A DNA stretch of 64,000 bases, taken from positions 186,001-250,000 of the forward strand of contig NZ_JOIZ01000015.1 of assembly GCF_000721605.1 (NCBI RefSeq). Reading direction: 5' to 3'. Numbering within the stretch: the stretch's first letter is position 1; every line of letters begins with the position of its first letter. This document shows positions 52,127-59,408 of this stretch, piece by piece. A program made the translations under genes and the position numbers. The stretch comes from Streptomyces sp. NRRL S-37. Its GTDB lineage: Bacteria; Actinomycetota; Actinomycetes; Streptomycetales; Streptomycetaceae. The notes beneath the pieces are model-generated. The model was not told the DNA's origin. It worked only from the letters and a program-made list of their open reading frames with translations, and made no database searches.

Positions 52127-53224
52127 TCAGGCGGACGAGCCGTCGGCCGGCGGTGCGGGCGGCGGGTCGGAGAGCTGTTCGCGCAGATAGTTCCAGACGA
52201 CCGCGATCAGCGCGGCCACCGGTACGGCGAGCAGGCTGCCGACGATGCCGGAGAGGCTGCCGCCGAGCGTCACCGCCAGCAGGACGACCGCCGCGTGCAG
52301 TCCGAGACCACGGCTCTGGATCATGGGCTGGAACACGTTGCCCTCGAGCTGCTGCACCACGACGATGACGGCCAGCACGAGCAGCGCGTCCGTCAGGCCG
52401 TTGGACACCAGCGCGATCAGCACCGCGACGAAGCCGGCGAACAGGGCGCCCACGATGGGCACGAACGCGGACACGAAGGTCAGCACCGACAGCGGCAGCA
52501 CCAGGGGGACGTCCAGGATCCACAGGCCCAGGCCGATCAGTACGGCGTCGATCAGGCCGACGAGCGCCTGGGACCGTACGAACGAGCCCAGGGTGAGCCA
52601 GCACCGCTCGGCGACGGCGGGCACGTCCGCGGCGAGCCGGCCGGGGAGCTGCCGGCCGAGCCAGGGCAGGAAGCGCGGGCCGTCCTTGAGGAAGAAGAAC
52701 ATCAGGAAGAGCGCGAGGACGGCCGTGACCACACCGCTGAAGAGGGTGCTCACGCCGGTGACGGCGGTGGTGGCGATGGCCCCGGCGCTGTCCTGGATGC
52801 GGGCGGTCGCGGTGTCGAAGGCATCCGCGATCTGGGCGTCGTCGATGTTCAGCGGCGGCCCCGCGGCCCATTCGCGCAGCTTCTGGACGCCCTCGACGAC
52901 CCCGTCGGTCAGCTCGCCGGCCTCCGATGCCACGGGTACCGCGATCAGGGCCGCGGTGCCCGCGGCCACCGCCAGGAACAGCACGGTCACCAGGGAGGCG
53001 GCGAGCGCGGGGGCCAGGCCGAGCCGGCGCAGGAAACGGGTCGGGGGCCAGGTGAGCGTGGTGAGGAGGAGACCGACTATCAGCGGCCAGACCACCGACC
53101 ACATCCGGCCCAGCACCCACAGCACCACCGCCGCCGCCACCAGGACCAGCAGCAGCTCACCGGAGACGCGCGCCGACGTGCGCAGCGCGGCGCGGGTTCT
53201 CCCCGCGTTCAACGTGGCAGACAT
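52127..53224 (-). CDS. AI-2E-family permease
   Basis: This 365-residue membrane protein has about eight hydrophobic segments, including the AI-2E family signature region VGALFAGFVAVLIALVSNG and LEGNVFQPMIQSRGLGLHA. The family exports small molecules or, in some cases, acts as Na+/H+ antiporter. It starts at the ATG at 53224, divergent from the sensor phosphatase. It is probably in one transcript with the class V aminotransferase. Confidence 0.88.
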   Translation of the reverse strand: MSATLNAGRTRAALRTSARVSGELLLVLVAAAVVLWVLGRMWSVVWPLIVGLLLTTLTWPPTRFLRRLGLAPALAASLVTVLFLAVAAGTAALIAVPVASEAGELTDGVVEGVQKLREWAAGPPLNIDDAQIADAFDTATARIQDSAGAIATTAVTGVSTLFSGVVTAVLALFLMFFFLKDGPRFLPWLGRQLPGRLAADVPAVAERCWLTLGSFVRSQALVGLIDAVLIGLGLWILDVPLVLPLSVLTFVSAFVPIVGALFAGFVAVLIALVSNGLTDALLVLAVIVVVQQLEGNVFQPMIQSRGLGLHAAVVLLAVTLGGSLSGIVGSLLAVPVAALIAVVWNYLREQLSDPPPAPPADGSSA

Positions 53225-53346
53225 GAGGGCACCTTATGGGGCCCGCCGGGCACGGTGATCCCCCGGGATCCGCCCGGGAGGACGTCCGGCGGGGTTCCAC
53301 CGTGTCGGCCGGGGGACGGCCGGGGCCGGTGAGGCAGACTGAGGTC

Positions 53347-55968
53347 ATGGCCGACCTCGATGCCCGCGGGACACCGTCGCGTCGGTTCCCTCCGGCGCCG
53401 CAGAGCGTGGCGGAGGCCCGGCGGTTCGTGCGGGCCGCCCTCGACGGTGCCGCACCGGACCTGGTGGACACGGCTCAGCTGCTGGTCAGTGAGCTGGTCA
53501 CCAATGTCGTCCTGCATGCCCGTACCGAGGCCGAGGTGACGGTCCGTGTCGACGACGGCACGGTCCATGTGCGGGTCGGCGACCGCCGGCCGGACCGCGG
53601 GCTCGTGCGGCACGGATGCCCGCCCTACGCCGGTACGGGGCAGGGTCTGCCGCTGATCGCCGGACTGTCGTCCCGGCGGGGCGTCGAGACCGGTGCCGGG
53701 GGCAAGACGGTCTGGTTCGAGCTGCGGCCCGAGGGGCCGCCCCGGCGTCCGGACGGCTGGGAGCCCGCCGAGGCACCCTCCGTGCCGGGACCGACGGTGA
53801 CGCTGCTCGACGTGCCGGCGGCACTCTACGCGGCGGCTCAGCAGCACCGGCACGCCCTGCTGCGCGAGGTGACCCTGGCCGTCGCCGCCGGCCACGATCT
53901 CGGTGTGCCCCCGAAGGACCTGGCCGTCGCGCTGGACACGAGCCAGCTGATCACCGCGTCCCTGACGGCCGTGTTGCGGCGGGAGCCCGCCGGGCAGGCG
54001 ATCCGCTCACTGCCCCTGTCGGTGCCGCCGGACGCCGAGCCGTCGGTGCAGACCCTGCGCGCGGTGCTCGACCTGGTCGAGGAGAGCGCCCGTGAGGAGC
54101 TCCTGCTGACGCTCCCGGCGCTGCCGCGGCAGCGTCTCTTCCACCAGTGGCTGTTCGACCAGATCGTCGGCCAGCTGGCGGGGGCGCCCCCTACGGCGTG
54201 GACGGTGATGCCCGGGGATCCGGGCACCAGCCCCTCGGAGCTGGTGGCGTGGGACGCCGGGCAGGTGCAGGCGAGCAGGACTCCGACGATCGCCGCCGAC
54301 GAGCGGAACCGGATCATCGCGGCGAACGGGCCGGCGGCGGACCTGCTCGGCTGGCACGTGGACGACCTCGTCGGGCGTCCGCTCACCACCCTCGTCCCGG
54401 AACACCTCCGCAGACGGCACGTCGCGGCGTTCACGTCCCTGCTGCTCAGCGGGCAGCCCCGGATCCTGGGCCGCTCGGTGCCGCTGCCCGCGCTGCACCG
54501 CGACGGCCGGCTGATCCCCGTACGGCTGTTCATCCAGCCGCAGGAGACGGCCGACGGCCGTACCGTCTTCGTCGCCCAGCTCGCCCCGCGGGCGGCCGTT
54601 CCCGGCCCCGCCACGGACCTGCCCGGCCGCGTCCGGTCCCCGGCACAGGAGGAACCGGAGCGGCTGCCCCCGCCGGCCGCCGGCGACCCCGGCCGGGACG
54701 CGGACCGGCCCACGCTGGAGCGGCTGTCGCTGCTGGCCGAGACATCGGCCGCGCTGAGCAACGCCCCGCACCTGGAAGAGGGGCTGGAGCGGGTGGGCCG
54801 GATCATCACCCGGCGGCTGGCCGACTGGTGCGCGGTGGACCTGTTCACGGAGAGCGGCCAGGTGGAGCGGGTCGCCCTCACCCACCGCTCGCCCCGCGGC
54901 CCCCGGCCCGAGGAGTACGAGGGCCGGCTCCCGCCGGTGTCCGACGCCGCCCGCGGTCCCCTGGCCCGTGCGCTGCGCGGGGCGGGCCCGCTGCTGCTCA
55001 CCGGGCCGCCGCCGTCCAGCCAGGTCGCGAGCCCTCTGGACGCCCATTACCTGGGGCTGTTCCGGATCATGGGCGCGGACAGCGCGGTCGTCGCCCCGCT
55101 GCGGGCCCGCAGGCAGATCATCGGCGCCCTCACGGTGGCCCGCCGCGGACCCGGGACGCCGTTCACGGAAGAGGATCTGCCGCTGGTCCACGACCTGGTG
55201 CGCGGTCTCGCCCTGGGCGTGGACAACCTCCGTCTCCACCAGGAGACGCGCAACATCGCCGAACGTCTCCAGCGGTCGCTGCTGCCGAGGCTGCCGGAGG
55301 TCGGTCATCTGCGGCTGGCCGCCCGCTACGCCTCCTCCTCCGCCACCGCGCAGGTCGGCGGTGACTGGTACGACGGCTTCCTCCTGCCCGGCGGGGACAC
55401 GGCGCTGGTCATCGGCGACGTCACCGGGCACGACCTGGACGCGGCCATCGCCATGAGCCAGCTGCGCAGCATGCTGCGGGGCATCGCCGTGGACCGTCAG
55501 GAGCCGCCCGAGACCGTTCTGCGCCGCCTGGACATGGCGAGCCACAGCCTCTATCCCGAGTCCACCGCCACCTGTATCTATGCCCTGGTCAAGGGCCGTG
55601 AGGACGGCCCCTGGGAACTGATGCACTCCTCCGCCGGGCATCCGCCGCCGCTGCTCGTCGAACCGGACGGCCGCACCCGCTATCTGGAGGGCGGCTCGGG
55701 GCTGCTGCTCGGGGTGGATCCCCGGGTGTCCCGTCCCCGGGCCCGGGACGCGATCCCGGCGCACGCGACGGTGCTGCTGTACACCGACGGACTGATCGAA
55801 CGCCGGGGAGAACACCTGGACGACGCCATGGAGCGGCTCCGCCGGCATGCCGCGGCGCTGGCCCGGGAGCCGCTCGACGTGTTCTGCGACGAGTTGCTCA
55901 TCGGGCTGGGCGCCGACAGCGACGACGACATCGCCGTCCTGGCCGTGCGGCCCGTACCGGCGCGCTGA
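53347..55968 (+). CDS. SpoIIE-type phosphatase with N-terminal HATPase, PAS and GAF domains
   Basis: This 873-residue protein begins at the ATG at 53347. Order: RsbW-like HATPase (about 10-125, QLLVSELVTNVVLHARTEAE), helical linker (about 150-290), PAS (about 305-420, IIAANGPAADLLGWHVDDLV), GAF (about 465-630) and PP2C phosphatase (about 650-870, QVGGDWYDGF, GDVTGHDLDAA, SDDDIAVLAV). The metal-binding Asp residues are present. It likely controls anti-sigma or anti-anti-sigma phosphorylation after sensing a signal. The kinase-like domain usually lies at the C-terminus in this family; here it is first. Confidence 0.9.
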   Translation: MADLDARGTPSRRFPPAPQSVAEARRFVRAALDGAAPDLVDTAQLLVSELVTNVVLHARTEAEVTVRVDDGTVHVRVGDRRPDRGLVRHGCPPYAGTGQGLPLIAGLSSRRGVETGAGGKTVWFELRPEGPPRRPDGWEPAEAPSVPGPTVTLLDVPAALYAAAQQHRHALLREVTLAVAAGHDLGVPPKDLAVALDTSQLITASLTAVLRREPAGQAIRSLPLSVPPDAEPSVQTLRAVLDLVEESAREELLLTLPALPRQRLFHQWLFDQIVGQLAGAPPTAWTVMPGDPGTSPSELVAWDAGQVQASRTPTIAADERNRIIAANGPAADLLGWHVDDLVGRPLTTLVPEHLRRRHVAAFTSLLLSGQPRILGRSVPLPALHRDGRLIPVRLFIQPQETADGRTVFVAQLAPRAAVPGPATDLPGRVRSPAQEEPERLPPPAAGDPGRDADRPTLERLSLLAETSAALSNAPHLEEGLERVGRIITRRLADWCAVDLFTESGQVERVALTHRSPRGPRPEEYEGRLPPVSDAARGPLARALRGAGPLLLTGPPPSSQVASPLDAHYLGLFRIMGADSAVVAPLRARRQIIGALTVARRGPGTPFTEEDLPLVHDLVRGLALGVDNLRLHQETRNIAERLQRSLLPRLPEVGHLRLAARYASSSATAQVGGDWYDGFLLPGGDTALVIGDVTGHDLDAAIAMSQLRSMLRGIAVDRQEPPETVLRRLDMASHSLYPESTATCIYALVKGREDGPWELMHSSAGHPPPLLVEPDGRTRYLEGGSGLLLGVDPRVSRPRARDAIPAHATVLLYTDGLIERRGEHLDDAMERLRRHAAALAREPLDVFCDELLIGLGADSDDDIAVLAVRPVPAR

Positions 55969-56028
55969 CCGGTGTCCCGCGGTGGCCCGGTGGCGGCGCT
56001 TCCGGTCCGGGCGCCGCCACCGGCCCGG

Positions 56029-57234
56029 TCAGTTGAAGGAGTCGAGGGTCAGGGACGCCTCGCTCGGGTTGCCGTCGTGGACGAGCGACTCGTGGTTGCC
56101 GACGTCGTCGAAGGCGAAGGCGTACGCCTTGCCGTCGGCCATCTGCGCGTGGACGGCGCGGGCGTAGTGGTTGGTGACGGAGTCCTGGTAGAAGCCGCCG
56201 GAGCCGGAGTCGGGCTGGTTGGGGTTGGTCAGGAGCGTGGAGCGGTTGAAGCCCGCGCAGAGGGTGCGCGAAATGGGGCCGCGTACCTGGTCGTTCGGGG
56301 CGTCGAGCCTGCGGTGGCAGCCGAAGACGGAGGAGGCGTCCGGCTTCTGGAAGCTGGTGACGACGGCGCCCGAGGCGTTGGTGAAGTTCATGACGTCACC
56401 CGAGACCCGGCCGTAGTACTTGACGCCGGGCTGGTCGGTGAAGGGCGTGACCGTGAGGGTGGAGCCGGAGTACTTCCGCCAGACCCGGTTGATGTAGTCG
56501 TCCATGACCGACGCCGGCAGGGCGCCCGTCTCCAGTCCGTACAGCGGGGACAGCGCGCGCAGTACGGTGCCGTCGGAGCGGGTCTGGACCAGGTTGCCCC
56601 AGCCTCCGGACTGCCCCCTGAGGGTGTTGAGGACCGCGTTGTAGCCGCCGGGCTTGAGCCTGCCGGTGCTCGTCGTGCTGCCGTCGGCGCGCCGCACACC
56701 CACCGAGTAGGGCGCGGAGAACATGTCGACCTGGGTGCTGTTGAGCCACAGGCCCGCGTCGTTGAGCGTGTACTCGGACCAGTTGAAGAGGATGTTCCGG
56801 TTGGGGTCCGACGGGTTCTGCACGGCGGGCTGCACCAGTCCGCCGGTGGTCAGCTTGAACACGAGTTTCTGACCGTAGGAGAAGTAGATGCGGCCGGAGA
56901 ACTTGGGGACGCGGATGGTCGTGGACCGTCCCGCCGCCGGGCCCGTGATCGAGGCGTCGGGCGCGGGAGTGGGCGGGTTGCCGCCGGCCGGCCAGGGGTG
57001 GAAGGTGCCGCTCGCGTCGGCCCAGCCCTGTCTGCCGGTCGAGAGCTGGGTGCCGAGGTTGTAGATGTACACCTGGTCGCCGCGGCCCGAGTTGTTGGTG
57101 ATCTTGAGGGGGATGGTGTCCGGGACCGCCGCGTGGGCGGGGGCGGCCGTCCCCGCGGTGAGCAGTGAGCCGGCGATCACCGCGGCGATGGCCGTCCCCG
57201 CGGTGAGGACGCGGCGTCCGAGCAATCGGAGCAT
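56029..57234 (-). CDS. secreted GH64 beta-1,3-glucanase
   Basis: This 401-residue exported enzyme has a signal peptide (about 1-36, ending APAHA) and the GH64 fold: IPLKITNNSGRGDQVYIYNL, SGRIYFSYGQKLVFKL, FNWSEYTLNDAGLWLNSTQVDM-like and a C-terminal YAFAFDDVGNHESLVHDGNP. GH64 enzymes release laminaripentaose from beta-1,3-glucans such as those of fungal walls. A CebR-type palindrome lies 41 bases upstream, consistent with control by glucan-derived sugars. It is on the same strand as the next aminotransferase gene, but has its own promoter. Confidence 0.92.
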   Translation of the reverse strand: MLRLLGRRVLTAGTAIAAVIAGSLLTAGTAAPAHAAVPDTIPLKITNNSGRGDQVYIYNLGTQLSTGRQGWADASGTFHPWPAGGNPPTPAPDASITGPAAGRSTTIRVPKFSGRIYFSYGQKLVFKLTTGGLVQPAVQNPSDPNRNILFNWSEYTLNDAGLWLNSTQVDMFSAPYSVGVRRADGSTTSTGRLKPGGYNAVLNTLRGQSGGWGNLVQTRSDGTVLRALSPLYGLETGALPASVMDDYINRVWRKYSGSTLTVTPFTDQPGVKYYGRVSGDVMNFTNASGAVVTSFQKPDASSVFGCHRRLDAPNDQVRGPISRTLCAGFNRSTLLTNPNQPDSGSGGFYQDSVTNHYARAVHAQMADGKAYAFAFDDVGNHESLVHDGNPSEASLTLDSFN

Positions 57235-57274
57235 GCTCTGCCTCCGTTCGACTTCGTCGGTGGGGGGAAGGGAA

Positions 57275-57288
57275 TGAGAGCGCTCTCA
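57275..57288. promoter_or_regulatory. CebR-like operator (TGAGAGCGCTCTCA)
   Basis: This perfect 14-base palindrome differs from the known CebR box TGGGAGCGCTCCCA at two symmetric positions. It lies 41 bases upstream of the GH64 glucanase start, where a LacI-type repressor would block transcription. Confidence 0.85.
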
Positions 57289-57358
57289 AGCGTTCCGCTT
57301 TGATGTACACCTGTCAACCATGTGGCGCGCACGCGCCCCGTGCCGGGGCGCGTGCGGA

Positions 57359-58132
57359 CTACAGCCTCTCGGCCGGGAGCGACGCGTAGCGTTCGGCGAG
57401 GCCGGTCACCACCGGGTGGTCGGCGGGGAACACGAGGTCGTCCACCTGGGTGACGGGGACCACCCCGACGGCGGCGTTGGTCGCGAACACGGCCTCGCAC
57501 TCGGCGAGTTCGGGCAAGGTGACGCGGGCGCTCGTCCCGGCACCGGCGCGGCGCAGGAGCTCGCGGGCGGTGCCCGCCAGCGCCGGGCCGTCGGGCCAGA
57601 CCACCCGGCCCTCACGGACGACGCCGACGTTCCAGGTACTGCCCTCCAGCACCGTCGAGTCGCCGTCCGTGAACAGGACGTCGTCGAAGCCGGCCCGCCG
57701 CGCCTCGCGCCGCAGCCGCAGCACGCCGAACAGTCCGACGCCCTTCACCTCCGGCAGGTCCCGGAGGTGGACGGCGGACCGCACCCGCAGCGGCTCCGCC
57801 CCGGCGGCGGGCGCGGGCCTGGCCGTCACCAGCACCCGCGGGTCCGCGTCCTGCGCGATGGTGCCGAGGTGGAGGGCCGGATCGAAGACGGTGATCCGTA
57901 CGGTGCGCCGGCCCGTGGCCGGCACCGCCCGGCGCGCCCAGGCCCGCACCCGTGCGAGGTCGAGCGGCGCGTCGAAGAGGACACGGCAGTCCCGGGCCAG
58001 ACGGTCGAGGTGCAGTTCCGGTCCGCGGACCCGGCCGTCCTCGACCGCCATGGTGGTGAAGTGGCCGTAGTTGGTCAGGGCCAGGGCCCGCAGCGCCTCC
58101 GGGTCGGCGGGCGAGCCGTTCAGTTCGGTCAT
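57359..58132 (-). CDS. class IV aminotransferase, PabC-like (aminodeoxychorismate lyase)
   Basis: This 257-residue PLP enzyme starts at the ATG at 58132 (GTG at 58141 possible). It shows the fold type IV pattern: GHFTTMAVEDGRVRGPELHLDRL, the lysine in DLPEVKGVGLFG, and DVLFTDGDSTVLEGSTWNVGV with the PLP-phosphate contacts. PabC releases 4-aminobenzoate from aminodeoxychorismate. Near a polyene-type regulatory cassette this would supply the aromatic starter of heptaene macrolides, but a role in folate synthesis or as a D-amino acid/branched-chain aminotransferase cannot be excluded. It is on the same strand as the PAS-LuxR gene, 85 bases downstream. Confidence 0.8.
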   Translation of the reverse strand: MTELNGSPADPEALRALALTNYGHFTTMAVEDGRVRGPELHLDRLARDCRVLFDAPLDLARVRAWARRAVPATGRRTVRITVFDPALHLGTIAQDADPRVLVTARPAPAAGAEPLRVRSAVHLRDLPEVKGVGLFGVLRLRREARRAGFDDVLFTDGDSTVLEGSTWNVGVVREGRVVWPDGPALAGTARELLRRAGAGTSARVTLPELAECEAVFATNAAVGVVPVTQVDDLVFPADHPVVTGLAERYASLPAERL

Positions 58133-58217
58133 GGAGTCCACCGTGCCACCCGCCGGGGAGAGAGAGGTCACCGGTCGCCGCCCCGGCGGAACGTGTCCCG
58201 GCCGACGGGTACCGGGG

Positions 58218-58901
58218 TCACTTGATGAAGTCCTCGACGACCTTCGGCGGCCAGGTGCCGACCTTGAGCACGCCCATGGAGTAGGCCCGGGACACCAGGG
58301 CGGCCCGGTTCGGCACCTTGAGCTTCCGGAGCAGACCGGAGACGTGGTACTCGACTCCCTGGCGGCTGAGGTAGAGGCGGGAGGCGAGCGGCACGGTGGA
58401 GACACCGGCGGCTATGCCTTCGAGGATGCGGGCGTCCACCTCGCTGAGAAGCTTCTTCCGGGGCACCACGACCCCGGAGTCCGGGCTCTCCTCGTCCGCC
58501 GCGGGCAGCATCACCAGGATCGCGGCGACGTCCGGGATGTGGCTGCCGCGCACCGCCATCGCGGTCATCGGGAGCGTGTGCGCGGTGTCCTGGCCCACGG
58601 TGATGACCTCGGTGGCGAACCGGTGCCCCTTGCCCTCCAGCACGCGTGAGAACTGCCGCATCAGGGGCTGACGGACGCTGGGGTGCACCAGGTCGCAGAA
58701 GGGCCGGCCGCAGAGCTCCTCCGCGGGACCGCCGAACCGGCGGTCGAACTCCTGATTGACCTGCTGGATGGTCAGGGCGGGGTCCAGACAGGCCACCGAG
58801 GTGGGGGAACCGTGGACGCCGGCGGCCGCGGCGTCCAGCCCTTCGGGCCCGTCGGCGGCGAGCGGACGATCCATGACGAGGTCGTGGGGGGAGAGCGTCA
58901 A
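58218..58901 (-). CDS. PAS-LuxR transcriptional activator (PimM/NysRIV/FscRI type)
   Basis: This 227-residue regulator has an N-terminal PAS sensor domain (about 30-135, LDPALTIQQVNQEFDRRFGG and CDLVHPSVRQPLMRQFSRVL) and a C-terminal LuxR helix-turn-helix (about 155-210, GIAAGVSTVPLASRLYLSRQ then HVSGLLRKLKVPNRAALVSR). The sequence pattern matches PimM-like pathway activators of polyene clusters. It ends ...WPPKVVEDFIK, the exact ending pattern I know from this family. It is followed by the class IV aminotransferase gene and preceded by two LAL genes, as in polyene regulatory cassettes. Confidence 0.92.
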   Translation of the reverse strand: MTLSPHDLVMDRPLAADGPEGLDAAAAGVHGSPTSVACLDPALTIQQVNQEFDRRFGGPAEELCGRPFCDLVHPSVRQPLMRQFSRVLEGKGHRFATEVITVGQDTAHTLPMTAMAVRGSHIPDVAAILVMLPAADEESPDSGVVVPRKKLLSEVDARILEGIAAGVSTVPLASRLYLSRQGVEYHVSGLLRKLKVPNRAALVSRAYSMGVLKVGTWPPKVVEDFIK

Positions 58902-59408
58902 GGGACTCAGACCCTTCTGCGTGGTGCGGCGAGGGAACCAAGAACACGGACGTCTTTCGGAGAGGGCTCGGAAGTGCCCGATCCCTCTGGAAAGCCGTGC
59001 CGGTGAGTGAATGATGCGGAGATTACGGAGACGGGTATCCGCGGGTCAATGTGGAGCGGGGCCGGCCCGCCAATACTGTGGTCGACCCTTCGGTAGGTAC
59101 GGTCCCGCACCGAAGGAGTCCGGTGCCCGGGGTTCGGTGTGCCCGTGGCGTCCGCGAGCGGGCAGGTCACTCATGCCGCGAGAAAACCCCTGGTGGGAGC
59201 ATGCAGAGGAGCGCGGTCGGCGCTCTGGGTCGATGGGAGCGGTCCCACAGGGGGCGGCCGGGCCCGCCGTGGGCGGGCGGGCGGTCCGCGGGCGGGGCTC
59301 CGCCACACCGTGAGCCCGGCACACGGAAACGCCCGGGCACGGTGAGGGAATTCCACACACCGTTTCCGGGCGTTCGGAAAGGGCTTGCTCTCTGAAGTCG
59401 GATACCTT
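58902..59408. other. 507-base intergenic region upstream of the PAS-LuxR gene
   Basis: No gene is supported. The left part is presumably the promoter and leader of the PAS-LuxR gene. The right end (59328-59374) holds a terminator-like hairpin after the LAL gene with a GGGAATTCC motif in its loop. Nothing else stands out. Confidence 0.6.
59328..59374 (-). terminator. terminator-like hairpin after the first LAL gene
   Basis: AACGCCCGG (59328-59336) pairs with CCGGGCGTT (59366-59374), and ACGGTG (59339-59344) with CACCGT (59358-59363), giving about 15 paired bases with a small internal bulge. The loop contains AGGGAATTCC (59345-59354), close to the core of the PimM binding consensus. It lies 34 bases beyond the LAL stop and upstream of the PAS-LuxR gene. 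Confidence 0.6.

Noticed and set aside
58907..59395. Short open frames on both strands upstream of the PAS-LuxR gene
   Set aside because: They are arginine- and proline-rich, lack ribosome sites and share no pattern with known families.
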